Below, piece after piece: positions 21,571-30,394 of a DNA stretch of 64,000 bases (positions within the stretch are counted from its first letter, which is position 1; each line of letters begins with the position of its first letter). The notes under the pieces are model-generated. The model had not been told where the DNA came from and made no database searches. It saw only the letters and a program-made list of their open reading frames with translations. Origin of the DNA: Nitrospira sp. (GTDB lineage: Bacteria; Nitrospirota; Nitrospiria; Nitrospirales; Nitrospiraceae); NCBI GenBank assembly GCA_035968315.1, contig JAVYIN010000005.1:682001-746000 (forward strand). Reading direction: 5' to 3'. The position numbers were made by a program, and so were the translations under genes.

Positions 21571-22308
21571 TCACAGCCTCAGTACCTTCCGTGCGTCCTC
21601 GATCGGCATCTCACGCCAGGCGCCGGGCGGAAGATCTTCCAGTGTAAATGGGCCGTATTGAATACGCCTGAGCCTGGTCACTTCATGCCCCAGTGCCAGG
21701 AACAACCGGCGAATTTCCCGATTCTTTCCCTGCACCAACACCACTTCCAGATGCGACTCGCGGCCGGAACTTTTTTGAATCTTCACACTGTGGCACTGGA
21801 GGCGCTCACCATTATCGACGACGCCAACCGTGGCGTCATTCGCTTGCGCCTCGGTGAATTCACCCCGCACAGATACCAAGTAGGTCCGCATCACTTTATT
21901 GGCCGGATCGGTGAGATAGCTCGACAAGACCGAATCATTGGTCAGCAACAGAAGCCCGCTGGTCGCTTGATCCAGCCGCCCGACGGCGTGCAGGTAGCCT
22001 AAGTCCGCCGGCAACACATCGAAGATAGTCTTCCGCGCCTTCTCATCACTATGTGTCGTGATGACCCCCTTGGGTTTGTGAAAGAGCAGAAACCGCTTGG
22101 CTGAATCCTGAATCGGCCGGTCATCAACCGAGATGGCGTCTTTCGGCCACAAGACCCAGGTGGCCGGATCGCGAACCACCCGCCCATTGATCTGCACGCG
22201 CCCGGCGCGGACCCACTCCTGGCTTGTGCCACGAGAGGCGATGCCTAGCTTCGAGAGCAAGCGATCCACCGTGTAGCGTTTGGAGGAGACCTTAGACTTC
22301 AGTGACAT
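21571..22308 (-). CDS. rRNA pseudouridine synthase, RsuA/RluB/E/F family
   Basis: The 245-residue enzyme has an N-terminal S4 RNA-binding domain (YTVDRLLSKLGIASRGTSQEWVRAGRVQINGRVV) and the synthase core with HKPKGVITTHSDEKARKTIFDVLP, the catalytic motif HAVGRLDQATSGLLLLTND (Asp in GRLD) and the closing NREIRRLFLALGHEVTRLRRIQYGPF. It isomerises a uridine in 16S or 23S rRNA; the family member and target site cannot be told from the sequence alone. It is the last of a run of minus-strand genes downstream of aqpZ, but 310 bases of aqpZ-side sequence separate their starts and they may be independent. Confidence 0.92.
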   Translation of the reverse strand: MSLKSKVSSKRYTVDRLLSKLGIASRGTSQEWVRAGRVQINGRVVRDPATWVLWPKDAISVDDRPIQDSAKRFLLFHKPKGVITTHSDEKARKTIFDVLPADLGYLHAVGRLDQATSGLLLLTNDSVLSSYLTDPANKVMRTYLVSVRGEFTEAQANDATVGVVDNGERLQCHSVKIQKSSGRESHLEVVLVQGKNREIRRLFLALGHEVTRLRRIQYGPFTLEDLPPGAWREMPIEDARKVLRL

Positions 22309-22437
22309 GGTGAACTCTGTTCAATGATAAAGCCTGATGGCGAAACGCAATAATCTACCGGCATTGAGCAGACCTGACAATCCGCAGGCCACCGGGAATA
22401 TAGGCCTCGGCAACCTGCGGCGCGGTGAAAAACTTGG

Positions 22438-23127
22438 TTACGACTTTTTGCTTCCCGCGATCATCGGATAGGCCAGTCCGGCCAATGCCGCGCCGATGAT
22501 CGGAGCGAGCCAGAAGAGCCAGAGCTGCGCGATCGCCCACCCTCCAACGAAAAGGGCCGGACCGGTGCTCCGGGCGGGATTCACGGAGAGATTGGTGACC
22601 GGAATCCCGATCAGGTGGATCAATGTCAGTCCAAGCCCAATTGCAATCGGCGCAAAACCTTGCGGCGCCCGGCTATCCGTAGCCCCCAAAATGATGAAGA
22701 GAAACATGAAGGTCAGCACGACTTCGGCTATCAAGGCCGCCATCATCGAATAGCCGCCGGGTGAATGCTCGGCAAAGCCGTTGGAAGCAAACCCGCCGAG
22801 TTCAAATCCCGGCTTGCCGCTCGCAATCAGATACAACACCCCCGCTCCAACAACGGCGCCGAGGACCTGTGCGCCGATATAGCCGGGCAGATCGCTCGCA
22901 GGGAATCGCTTCCCCACAACCAATCCCACCGACACGGCAGGATTCAGGTGACAGCCGGAAACATGGCCGATGGCATAGGCCATGGTCAAGACCGTCAGAC
23001 CAAACGCAAACGAGACCCCGAGTAACCCGATGCCGACCTCTGGAAACGCCGCGGCTAACACGGCGCTCCCGCACCCGCCAAAAACCAGCCAGAACGTCCC
23101 CACCGCCTCTGCTGCGAGTCGATTCAT
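22438..23127 (-). CDS. aqpZ: Aquaporin Z
   Basis: The 229-residue channel has six membrane helices and two NPA boxes, HLNPAVS (62-64) and VNPARST (183-185). His171 (LIHLIGIP) and Arg186 (NPAR), with an aromatic residue in SFAFGLTV and a small residue in TNLSVN, give the narrow water-specific selectivity filter of AqpZ rather than a glycerol channel. It moves water across the inner membrane. It stands alone on the minus strand. Confidence 0.95.
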   Translation of the reverse strand: MNRLAAEAVGTFWLVFGGCGSAVLAAAFPEVGIGLLGVSFAFGLTVLTMAYAIGHVSGCHLNPAVSVGLVVGKRFPASDLPGYIGAQVLGAVVGAGVLYLIASGKPGFELGGFASNGFAEHSPGGYSMMAALIAEVVLTFMFLFIILGATDSRAPQGFAPIAIGLGLTLIHLIGIPVTNLSVNPARSTGPALFVGGWAIAQLWLFWLAPIIGAALAGLAYPMIAGSKKS

Positions 23128-23253
23128 CGTCGTTCCTCCACATAGGGTTCAGTGCTGAAACCGAACTATGCGCGCGGATCTCAAAAAGCGCAAGGCGCAC
23201 GGATCGAGTACGGTCTCACAGGAGAGAGATAATTGAGGGTGTTCAGAACCCTG

Positions 23254-23490
23254 CTACGCAGTAGGCCCGACTTCGCGAAGAGGCATCCGCAGCCGACGCA
23301 ACAAAATGCCGGTCCGCTCCCAATCGGCCTCGTCGACCAATAGCCGGCAGAGCAAGGCGGAACATCCGGGATAGAGACTGCTGATGTGTTCGTGCTGAAA
23401 AAAACATGAGATGGCGTTGGCCTCGCACAGGCTCTTGATGATCGCGAGTTCCCCCATGTCTTGAGCGGTGGTCAGATAGCGCATTGCCAT
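23254..23490 (-). CDS. DUF2007-type putative signal-transducing protein
   Basis: A 78-residue protein with the DUF2007 layout: MRYLTTAQDMGELAIIKSLCEANAISCFFQHEHISSLYP followed by CRLLVDEADWERTGILLRRL. In this family a ferredoxin-like fold is formed by a first helix that begins about ten residues in and a final helix after the valine-aspartate strand. Function is unknown. ATG at 23490 or 23484 could be the start; the ribosome site is weak. It lies downstream of a small hypothetical gene on the same strand, 88 bases away. Confidence 0.65.
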   Translation of the reverse strand: MAMRYLTTAQDMGELAIIKSLCEANAISCFFQHEHISSLYPGCSALLCRLLVDEADWERTGILLRRLRMPLREVGPTA

Positions 23491-23578
23491 GGGCCAGCGG
23501 GTTCCCCTGACACAGGATATCGGACAGATTGCGCAAGCATTTGCACTTTTCCCCCGTCCCCTCTACACTCGCCCTCAC

Positions 23579-23863
23579 CTACGGGGTTTCGGTAATGCGC
23601 ACACGGCGCTCCTGGCCAGGACCGCCTGAAACGGTCAACACCCGTTTCCACTCGCGCACCTGATACACAGCCCAGGCGTTCGGCTGGCCCTTGTAGAATG
23701 CGGCAGGATCTTCGCCGCTGGCGTTCAAGAAGATCGGTTCGGTGAACCCTTCTTCAAGCACGTAATCCAGCAGGCATTCGGTGGAGAACCCCGGCCCGCG
23801 CAACGCGATGTCGGCCAGCAGGGTGAGAATGTCGTCCGGGTTTTGAATGGTAATGGGATTCAT
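23579..23863 (-). CDS. Hypothetical protein
   Basis: A 94-residue acidic soluble protein (NPDDILTLLADIALRGPGFSTECLLDYVLEEGFTEPIFLNASGEDPAAFY...VYQVREWKRVLTV). I recognise no family. AAGGAG lies 5 bases before ATG 23863, which fixes the start and supports real translation. It diverges from the diiron oxygenase-like gene at 23924 with only 60 bases between, so the two share a promoter region. Confidence 0.6.
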   Translation of the reverse strand: MNPITIQNPDDILTLLADIALRGPGFSTECLLDYVLEEGFTEPIFLNASGEDPAAFYKGQPNAWAVYQVREWKRVLTVSGGPGQERRVRITETP

Positions 23864-23923
23864 CACAGCTCCTTATCGGGCCGCCGGATTCTAACGAGGC
23901 GGCCTTCAGGAAGGCAAGGTACG

Positions 23924-24673
23924 ATGGCAGCACGACTGACGCAAGCCCGGTTCCTCGACGCGCTTCTGAAAATCATGGACGGCAAACACCATTGGGCCTG
24001 GGACCATTTCGCCAATGGGCGCCTCACCAAAGACCAGCTCAAGATTCATTTCCAGCAGGAATACTTCGTCTACGTGCGCGATTTCCCCGTGTTCCTCGCG
24101 CGCATCCACGGCCAGAATCCGCCGCCAGACGTGCGCCGCATGCTGGCCGAGAATATTTATGAAGAAGATACCGGCGGGTTGTCGCTCGGCCAATCGCATC
24201 CAGAACTCTTTCTCACGATGATGGAAGGGCTGGGGTTTTCCACCAAGGACTTCGAGCGGGTCCGGCCTCTCCCCGCCAGCCGCGCGTATCGCGCCTGGCT
24301 CGACCAGATGTCCACCCACAAGCAATGGGTGCTCGGCGCGGCCACGCTCACGGTCTTCGTCGAAGGCAGCGTGAAAGATCGGAAGGAGCTGCTCGAACCC
24401 TCGAAACCGAAGACGGCGGAAGAGATCGAGGCCACGATCAAGAACCATCCCCTGGTGCGCTTTCATGGAGCCCATCCCGACTCCATGGATCTCATTCGGG
24501 CTCACCAGCTCGTGGAGGCTGGCCACCGGCATGACGCCTATAAGATGGTGACGGAATACACGCCCTCCGCGGCGCAGCAACAATCCGTCATGACCAGCCT
24601 CAAGAAAAGCCTGCGCCTCTGGCTGGCCTACCGGGATGCGGTCGCCAAAGCCTGCGGGATCAAGAAGGGGTAA
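23924..24673 (+). CDS. Haem-oxygenase-like diiron enzyme (CADD/PqqC-like family)
   Basis: The 249-residue all-helical protein matches the CADD/TenA/PqqC group (HHWAWDHFANGRLTKDQLKIHFQQEYFVYVRDFP). Candidate iron ligands are E81 in NIYEEDTGG, H92 in QSHPELF, E147 in TVFVEGS, and H194, E198 and H201 in an HxxxExxH run, close to the E-H-E-HxxxDxxH set of CADD. Known relatives make p-aminobenzoate from their own tyrosine (Chlamydia CADD, Nitrosomonas NE1434) or act on PQQ precursors. The true reaction is not known. It overlaps the next gene by one base (TAATG), so the two are translationally coupled. Confidence 0.75.
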   Translation: MAARLTQARFLDALLKIMDGKHHWAWDHFANGRLTKDQLKIHFQQEYFVYVRDFPVFLARIHGQNPPPDVRRMLAENIYEEDTGGLSLGQSHPELFLTMMEGLGFSTKDFERVRPLPASRAYRAWLDQMSTHKQWVLGAATLTVFVEGSVKDRKELLEPSKPKTAEEIEATIKNHPLVRFHGAHPDSMDLIRAHQLVEAGHRHDAYKMVTEYTPSAAQQQSVMTSLKKSLRLWLAYRDAVAKACGIKKG

Positions 24674-25560
24674 TGAAGGGGCAGCTCGCCGGCATTCTGG
24701 GCCTCTTCCTCCTTGGTCTCTGCCATTCGCCATCAGCCATCAGCTCTCAGCTCCCCGAGGGCATGGTTCTCATTCCCGCCGGAGAATTCACGATGGGCAC
24801 TCCGGAGGGGAGCGGCGGGCTGGCCGACGAACATCCCGAGCGACAGGTGTTCATCGGCAGTTTTTATCTCGACCGATTTGAAGTGACGAACGGCGACTAC
24901 TTCGAATTTGTCCAAGCGACCGGTCATCGCATGCCGGAAAATGCGCAACCCTCGGCGACTCTGTGGGCGCATGGATTCCCCCTCCCTGAAATTAGAACTC
25001 ATCCCGTCGTCAACGTAAGCTGGGAGGATGCGGTGGCCTATTGCCGCTGGGCCGACAAACGGCTCCCCACCGAAGCCGAATGGGAAAAGGCCGCAAGGGG
25101 AACGGACGGCCGCCGCTATCCCTGGGGAAACGAGTGGGATTTCACGAAAGCGAACAGCGCCAGTTACTGGGCTGGCCGCACGGTCGATTTTCAAAGCGGA
25201 GCCGACTGGGACGCCTTTTGGGTGAAGGGGGACGGCGCACGGATCGCAAAAGAGCACGGAGTGCTGGGTGAAATTTTAACTATGCCGGCCGGCAGTTTTC
25301 CCTCAGGCCTCAGCCCCTACGGCATTCACGATCTCGCCGGGAACGCGGCGGAGTGGGTGCAGGATTGGTACGATCCCAACTACTATCGATCCGCTCCGTT
25401 GAACGATCCGCCCGGCCCTGTGCGAGGCGCGATCAAAGCGATGCGCGGCGGCTCCTGGCTGAAACCGGCCGTGAGTCTCCGGACGACCGACCGGGACTGG
25501 GGCCTGATGGATAGCCGGCCCAGCGGCACCGGATTTCGCTGCGCGAAAGACGCATTCTGA
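24673..25560 (+). CDS. SUMF1/formylglycine-generating-enzyme-fold secreted protein
   Basis: The 295-residue protein has a signal peptide (GILGLFLLGLCHSPSAISS) followed by the full SUMF1 domain: PEGMVLIPAGEFTMGT, YLDRFEVTNGDYFEFVQATGHRMP, HPVVNVSWEDAVAYCRWADKRLPTEAEWEKAARG, YPWGNEW, GIHDLAGNAAEWVQDWY, MRGGSW and GTGFRCAKD. The two catalytic cysteines of true formylglycine-generating enzymes, which follow RGGS(Y/W), are absent: here the segment reads GGSWLKPAVSL. It is therefore unlikely to make formylglycine and is probably a structural or otherwise adapted member. It overlaps the diiron enzyme gene by one base. Confidence 0.88.
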   Translation: MKGQLAGILGLFLLGLCHSPSAISSQLPEGMVLIPAGEFTMGTPEGSGGLADEHPERQVFIGSFYLDRFEVTNGDYFEFVQATGHRMPENAQPSATLWAHGFPLPEIRTHPVVNVSWEDAVAYCRWADKRLPTEAEWEKAARGTDGRRYPWGNEWDFTKANSASYWAGRTVDFQSGADWDAFWVKGDGARIAKEHGVLGEILTMPAGSFPSGLSPYGIHDLAGNAAEWVQDWYDPNYYRSAPLNDPPGPVRGAIKAMRGGSWLKPAVSLRTTDRDWGLMDSRPSGTGFRCAKDAF

Positions 25561-25588
25561 GAGGCCTGGGCGCGGAGCCCTCCGCCAA

Positions 25589-26257
25589 TTACCGAGCCTG
25601 TAGGTACTGCACCTGCTCGACGCGGATAAACGGCATGACGAGCCCCATCCCTTCCTGATCGTGCGAGAAGTCGTAGACGATCGATTCTTCGGGGATCAGC
25701 CGGCCGATGAAGATCACCACCAGTTCCACCGGGTCTCCACGATCCATCGACTGCCGCACATGATGCCCCTGCTGAGAATCGAGTTTCACGCGCAAGTCAC
25801 CGGGAACATCCTCCGGCTTGAATCGGACCATGCCCCAGCTGGTCGCAATGAACACCGGACCGAGCGCAACGGAATAGCCGCCGACCTCGGAATCGAATCG
25901 CGACAATTCCCCCGACCAGACAAACGCAATCCGCGTCTGCAACGCAGGATTTCCTCTCCGCTTGGCATCCCGTTCGCGGTTCAGATTGAACAACCGTTCG
26001 TCATGCGCCGGATCATGATGGCCCTGGCCATACACCGTCGGCCAATCGGGCGGCTCGCCGTCCAACGCAGCGAAGAATGTTTCGATGGAGGCAGGATCGT
26101 TCAAGAAGCGGATGTCTGCAGGAAGCGTCTTCGCAAAATCCGTAACAGACCCGCGGAGAAGCGGCCCGATTCCCGGCACCTCATCAGCCGCAACGGCCGG
26201 CACCACGCACAGCAGGACTGCCGATACAAATAGAGACAGGCACCGCATCGCAGGCAC
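25589..26257 (-). CDS. Secreted hypothetical protein
   Basis: The 222-residue protein has a signal peptide (RCLSLFVSAVLLCVVPAVAA). The mature part is beta-rich (RIAFVWSGELSRFDSEVGGYSVALGPVFIATSWGMVRFKPEDVPGDL; VELVVIFIGRLIPEESIVYDFSHDQEG). I recognise no family, but the pattern of a small periplasmic beta domain is clear. GTG 26257, two bases after the upstream stop, or ATG 26248 could be the start. It is the last gene of a minus-strand operon with the genes at 26260 and 26591. Confidence 0.6.
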   Translation of the reverse strand: MPAMRCLSLFVSAVLLCVVPAVAADEVPGIGPLLRGSVTDFAKTLPADIRFLNDPASIETFFAALDGEPPDWPTVYGQGHHDPAHDERLFNLNRERDAKRRGNPALQTRIAFVWSGELSRFDSEVGGYSVALGPVFIATSWGMVRFKPEDVPGDLRVKLDSQQGHHVRQSMDRGDPVELVVIFIGRLIPEESIVYDFSHDQEGMGLVMPFIRVEQVQYLQAR

Positions 26258-26259
26258 AC

Positions 26260-26580
26260 TTATTCGCTTGGGGCCTGGGCCATGGCGTGGGAAAACGCCG
26301 ACTCCAGCGACTGGACCGCTGGCTGGGTGGCGTGCAGCACGCCCGCCTCAATCAGCACAGCCACCCTGGGAGAGGGATTGATCCGGCTGAGCGCGGCTTT
26401 GGTCAAACCGGGAGAGGCCACCACTTTTTGATACGTCGCCAGCCAGGCCTCAACGATGGCGCGCAACCCGGCGTCGGCCGGTTTCATCTTTCCCAATTTC
26501 ACCTGCTGCAAGAGCTTGATGATCGGGTCCGATTGGGAAATAGTCCCAATGGCCCGTTGCAATACGGCCTCAGAGTCCAT
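26260..26580 (-). CDS. Hypothetical helical protein
   Basis: A 106-residue, mostly helical protein (VLQRAIGTISQSDPIIKLLQQVKLGKMKPADAGLRAIVEAWLATYQKV) with no signal peptide or known motif. Ten bases separate it from the fmdB-type gene upstream and two from the secreted protein gene downstream, so it sits inside an operon. Function unknown. Confidence 0.6.
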   Translation of the reverse strand: MDSEAVLQRAIGTISQSDPIIKLLQQVKLGKMKPADAGLRAIVEAWLATYQKVVASPGLTKAALSRINPSPRVAVLIEAGVLHATQPAVQSLESAFSHAMAQAPSE

Positions 26581-26590
26581 CAGCCGCCAC

Positions 26591-26821
26591 TCAATTCATC
26601 GAGCAGGCGCCAGGGCCTCGCGGATCGCCGCAGCTCCCGCAGGAACCGCCCCCGCCCGAGCCAGGAGAGGCCCAGCTGCCCGTCGCCCCGACTCCGAACG
26701 ACGAAATGAGCTTTTCAAGCCTGGTGGCCTTGCACTTCGGACAAGCCGCTTGCGCAGAACCTTGCAGCAACAGCTCAAAGCGGTGTTTACATTCACTGCA
26801 GACATATTCGAAGATAGGCAT
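26591..26821 (-). CDS. FmdB family zinc-ribbon protein
   Basis: A 76-residue protein beginning PIFEYVCSECKHRFELLLQG and continuing ACPKCKATRLEKLISSF, the two CxxC knuckles of the FmdB zinc ribbon. The tail is rich in glycine, serine and cysteine (GGGGSCGSCGDPRGPGACSMN), as in many members. FmdB proteins are small zinc-binding proteins that may affect transcription. AAGGAG 7 bases upstream fixes ATG 26821. It heads a three-gene minus-strand operon. Confidence 0.85.
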   Translation of the reverse strand: MPIFEYVCSECKHRFELLLQGSAQAACPKCKATRLEKLISSFGVGATGSWASPGSGGGGSCGSCGDPRGPGACSMN

Positions 26822-26873
26822 CGGGAGACTCCTTCTGTTGGCCCCATTATAAAATCGCCGCGCCCGGATCGCA

Positions 26874-27152
26874 ATGAAAGGCCCCATGTACCGAGAAGAA
26901 AAATCCTTCACCCTGCAATTCAGCCTCGAAGCAATTTTTCCCGACAACTATGAAGGGGATGACGATCACCAGGCCTGGACGCGTGAATGGGAAACGAGAA
27001 TGAAGCCGGATATTATCAAGGTGGTGTTTGAATCGTTGCGCCGCCACCCAGGCTGGAGCGCCCATATCAGAAATCGTGGCAAGTCCGCTCAAGATGAAAT
27101 TGAAGTAGCGCTTGAGAAAGATTTCACAAAACCATACCCGTTCAAGATTTAG
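26874..27152 (+). CDS. Hypothetical protein upstream of hemW
   Basis: A 92-residue acidic protein (EEKSFTLQFSLEAIFPDNYEGDDDHQAWTREWETRMKPDIIKVVFESLRRHPGWSAHIRNRGKS). The mixed pattern looks like a real folded protein, and it ends 3 bases before hemW, which suggests co-translation. ATG 26874 or ATG 26886 could start it; only the second has a plausible GAAAGG. No family is recognised. Confidence 0.6.
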   Translation: MKGPMYREEKSFTLQFSLEAIFPDNYEGDDDHQAWTREWETRMKPDIIKVVFESLRRHPGWSAHIRNRGKSAQDEIEVALEKDFTKPYPFKI

Positions 27153-27155
27153 TCA

Positions 27156-28286
27156 ATGGCGCAACATAAGGACATCGGACTCTATCTGCATATCCCCTTC
27201 TGCCGGCAACGCTGCCACTTCTGCGCCTTCTATCTGGAAATCCCCAAGGGCGACCGGCTCGACTCATTCATGTTTGCGCTCGAACGAGAACTGGATCTCT
27301 ATCGTGAGCAAGCCGTCATTGGCAATCGGCCCCTGCACACCGTCTATCTGGGAGGCGGCACACCGACCGTCATTCCAGCCCGGCGATTGGCCGCCCTGCT
27401 CAACCGAATTCGGAACACCTTCCCGCTGACACCTCAGGCGGAACTCACCGTGGAAGCCCATCCCTCGACGGTCGGCACAGACGATGTCCGGATCCTCGCG
27501 GACGCTGGATTCACCCGCATCAGCTTTGGCGCCGAATCGATGAACCAGGCGGATTTTGCCCCTCTTGGCCGCCCCGGCTCGGTGAACGAGACCAGGCAAG
27601 CCGTTGCCGATGCCAGAGCCGCCGGATTCACCAACATCAATCTCGACCTGATGTATGGCTTGCCGGGACAGAGCCTGGCCTCATGGCGCACCACCCTGCA
27701 CTCGCTCCTGGAGCTCTCGCCAACGCATGTCTCCTGTTATGCGCTGACCATCGAGGAAGGCACCAAGCTGGCCCAGGATATCGCCAAGGGGCTCGCGCCG
27801 GCGCCGGACGACTCGCTCCAACTCGATATGGAAGCCGCCACCGAAGCCATACTGGGCAAGGCGGGACTGACCCGCTACGAAATTTCCAACTACGCCAAGC
27901 CTGGATTCGCCTGCCGGCACAATCAATTGTATTGGACTAACCAGGACTATCTCGGGCTCGGCCCGAGCGCGCAATCCTACGTCGATGGGGTCAGATTCGG
28001 AAACATCGCCAATCTGGAAACCTACTGCAGTCTCCTACAGGAAGACCGCCTGCCCGTCTCCGATCGCGTGCGCCTGTCTCCCGATGAGCAACGGCGCGAT
28101 GCCCTGATCTTCGGCCTGCGCCTGCTTACAGGCGTCCCCCGCGAGATGGCCCTGAACGATCCCGACCAACGCCCCGCCATCGAGCAACTCGCAGCCAAGG
28201 GCCTGCTCGCCACGGAAGATGACCGAATTCGACTCACGCCCCTCGGCCGGCGCTATCATGACAGCGTGGCGGAGGAACTCTTCTGA
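27156..28286 (+). CDS. hemW: Radical SAM haem chaperone HemW
   Basis: The 376-residue protein begins GLYLHIPFCRQRCHFCAFY, with the radical SAM C-x3-C-x2-C cluster motif. It continues with VYLGGGTPTVIPARRLAALL, ELTVEAHPSTV, RISFGAESMNQ and NLDLMYGLPGQSL. The C-terminal HemW region (GLGPSAQSYVDGVRFGNIANLETY and a winged-helix-like end) is complete. HemW inserts haem into respiratory enzymes and is not a coproporphyrinogen oxidase, although often named so. It probably forms an operon with the small gene just upstream. Confidence 0.93.
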   Translation: MAQHKDIGLYLHIPFCRQRCHFCAFYLEIPKGDRLDSFMFALERELDLYREQAVIGNRPLHTVYLGGGTPTVIPARRLAALLNRIRNTFPLTPQAELTVEAHPSTVGTDDVRILADAGFTRISFGAESMNQADFAPLGRPGSVNETRQAVADARAAGFTNINLDLMYGLPGQSLASWRTTLHSLLELSPTHVSCYALTIEEGTKLAQDIAKGLAPAPDDSLQLDMEAATEAILGKAGLTRYEISNYAKPGFACRHNQLYWTNQDYLGLGPSAQSYVDGVRFGNIANLETYCSLLQEDRLPVSDRVRLSPDEQRRDALIFGLRLLTGVPREMALNDPDQRPAIEQLAAKGLLATEDDRIRLTPLGRRYHDSVAEELF

Positions 28287-28359
28287 CTCTGCCCACCATT
28301 GACAAGCACGTTCGGGGAAAGAGAGACTACCAGCCTGTCCCCTTCACACGAGGTACCTC

Positions 28360-28566
28360 ATGCCCGTCAATATGGACCCCTCCAAGAAACGACGAAAAAG
28401 TCAGACCGACACCGTGCCAGTCCAGGATACAGTTGGCGACTCCGTTGCGCCGACGCCCAGGGCATTTGGAGAAGAAACTCATATCGACCGGGAGAAAGAC
28501 CTGGCCGACGCCGAATGGAAGAACTTGTGGGATGCGACCGAAGTGATCGATATGGACAAGATCTAG
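28360..28566 (+). CDS. Small hypothetical protein
   Basis: A 68-residue hydrophilic, probably disordered protein (PVNMDPSKKRRKSQTDTVPVQ ... DLADAEWKNLWDATEVIDMDKI). GAGG precedes the ATG by 6 bases. It lies between hemW and the convergent cax gene, ending 8 bases from the cax stop. No family is recognised; a short real gene is likelier than chance because of the ribosome site and the fit of the space. Confidence 0.5.
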   Translation: MPVNMDPSKKRRKSQTDTVPVQDTVGDSVAPTPRAFGEETHIDREKDLADAEWKNLWDATEVIDMDKI

Positions 28567-28574
28567 CGGAACGT

Positions 28575-29648
28575 TCAGGCCGGCAGGAAATAGAACGCGA
28601 TTGCCAGCATCGCATAGACGCCGACCAACATCGCCCCTTCCATCCAGTGAGACTCACCATCCATCCCGACAAAGCCGAGCACCAGCACCGAGATCGTCAC
28701 CGCCGCGACTTCGAACGGCGTAAAGATCAAGTCCAGCGGCGTGCCGAAGAGATAACTGGCAAACACCAGCGCCGGCGCCACCAAGAGCGCAATTTGAAGG
28801 CTGGACCCGACGGCGATGCCGAAGGCCAGATCCATCTTATTCTTCATCGCGACCAGCACCGCGGTCGAATGCTCCGCCGCGTTGCCGACCAGCGCTACAA
28901 GGATCACGCCGACGAACACCTGCGTGAGGCCCAGCTGATGGGCGGCCGGTTCGATCGCGCCGACCAGCAATTCGCTCATCAGCGCGATCAATGCCGTCAC
29001 AACCGTCAGCACCGTCACCGAGAGGCGATAGCTCCAGGGCTTTTCGCCCAGATCCTCCGCGCCGTGATCTTCTCCGGCAAACAGATGGCGGTGGGTCTTC
29101 AATGAAAACGTCAGGCTCAAGACATACATGACAAACAGGACAATCGCGATTTCCAGACTTAGCTCCCGCTCGATCGCCACCCCGCGATCAGACGCCGTAA
29201 AATGGAACAACGCGGGAATAATCAGTCCGATGGCCGCCAGCAGCAACAAGCTGGCCCCCATGCCCGCCGCCGTCTGGTTGAACTTCTGCCGCTCATACTT
29301 GAGGCCGCCGGCCAGCATCGAGGCGCCGAGGACAAGAAGAATGTTGCCCAGAATCGAACCCGTGAGGGACGCCTTCACGACATCGTGCAAGCCCTCGCGC
29401 AATGCGGCGAGCGCGATGATCAGCTCCGCCGCATTCCCGAGCGATGCGTTCAGCAAGCTGCCAACACCCGCCCCCACATGGGAGGTCAGATGTTCAGTCG
29501 CGCGCCCCAGCATGCCGGCGAGCGGCACGATGGCCAACGCCGAGACGATGAAGACGAACAGCGGATCGGCCTTGAAAAGTTCCAGTGTCACCGCAATCGG
29601 AATACAGACGAGCAACACATCGAGCCAGGACGTAAAAATCTTTTTCAT
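28575..29648 (-). CDS. cax: Calcium/proton antiporter, CaCA family (Cax type)
   Basis: The 357-residue protein has about ten or eleven membrane helices and two copies of the alpha-repeat signature [24 protein letters not shown] near residue 70 and [42 protein letters not shown] near 250. An acidic cytoplasmic loop ([12 protein letters not shown]) divides the halves. It exchanges cytoplasmic Ca2+ for H+ at the inner membrane. It is a single minus-strand gene, divergent from the gene at 29683. Confidence 0.92.
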   Translation of the reverse strand: MKKIFTSWLDVLLVCIPIAVTLELFKADPLFVFIVSALAIVPLAGMLGRATEHLTSHVGAGVGSLLNASLGNAAELIIALAALREGLHDVVKASLTGSILGNILLVLGASMLAGGLKYERQKFNQTAAGMGASLLLLAAIGLIIPALFHFTASDRGVAIERELSLEIAIVLFVMYVLSLTFSLKTHRHLFAGEDHGAEDLGEKPWSYRLSVTVLTVVTALIALMSELLVGAIEPAAHQLGLTQVFVGVILVALVGNAAEHSTAVLVAMKNKMDLAFGIAVGSSLQIALLVAPALVFASYLFGTPLDLIFTPFEVAAVTISVLVLGFVGMDGESHWMEGAMLVGVYAMLAIAFYFLPA

Positions 29649-29682
29649 GGGCGAAAACTAGCATGAGTCGGGACGCTTGTCG

Positions 29683-30363
29683 ATGAAACCTATCCTCCAT
29701 GCCGACGCGTTGTTCTATCCGTTTCACCTCTGCCATGCGGAGACGCTCGCGCGCCTGCTCACCCGTTTTTACCGCATCCACTTTCGCGACTACATGGCGC
29801 TCCGACTGACCCCCTTTTCAGGCACCACCGCCTACGAAGATCGCATGGGGGGAACATTTCCCGAACTGGTTGCCAGCGGGCGGCTTGTCCAAGGCTACAA
29901 TGTCAGCGGGCCGCTCACGGACGGCCTGCGCCAGGCCATCGACCGGGACCTGGCCGATCACGACTGGCGCACCCTCTTCCATCACGCCTTCAAGGAAGAC
30001 CGGCGTGTCCAGCGGGGGCTCTTTGATCCGACGCATGCCATGCCCATCGGCCGCGACCTCGTCCCTGGACCTGCCGCGCTGCTGCGGCTGATGAGCGAGG
30101 AGTTCCACCGCCACCCCTTTACCGTCGCAGAGGTCCAAGACCTGAGTGCGGGAAGATTATCGGGAGAGGCCGCCTATCGGTTTGAATATGGCCTGGCGCT
30201 CATCAAAACCGCCGCCGCCTTGCGCTATACGATCGCCCTGGCGGAGGCGCACCTGCTCGCAGCCGTGACAGACTCCTCCGCTCATTGTCACCTGCTCTCC
30301 AGAACGATCGCGCGGGAAGGCCTCACTCTCTCCAATCATCTGGTCATCAAGACAGGATATTAA
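29683..30363 (+). CDS. Hypothetical protein
   Basis: A 226-residue, mainly helical soluble protein (HADALFYPFHLCHAETLARLLTRFYRIHFRDYMALRLTPFSGTTAYEDRMGG ... GYNVSGPLTDGLRQAIDRDLADHDWRTLFHHAF). I recognise no family. It is rich in His and Arg and lacks a signal peptide. ATG 29683 is preferred over TTG 29677; no strong ribosome site stands upstream of either. The ClpS-like gene follows 31 bases later, so the two may be co-transcribed. Confidence 0.6.
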   Translation: MKPILHADALFYPFHLCHAETLARLLTRFYRIHFRDYMALRLTPFSGTTAYEDRMGGTFPELVASGRLVQGYNVSGPLTDGLRQAIDRDLADHDWRTLFHHAFKEDRRVQRGLFDPTHAMPIGRDLVPGPAALLRLMSEEFHRHPFTVAEVQDLSAGRLSGEAAYRFEYGLALIKTAAALRYTIALAEAHLLAAVTDSSAHCHLLSRTIAREGLTLSNHLVIKTGY

Positions 30364-30394
30364 CCTCCACCCAGGACTCTGCTAAGATTTTTCC

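Noticed and set aside
22355-22437. Short coding frame between the pseudouridine synthase and aqpZ genes
   Set aside because: A minus-strand frame here gives a protein-like stretch, but it begins inside aqpZ in another frame, lacks a start with a ribosome site and matches nothing I know.
24673-25560. Active formylglycine-generating enzyme
   Set aside because: The cysteine pair required for catalysis is missing after RGGSW, and no sulfatase gene lies nearby, so only the fold is claimed.
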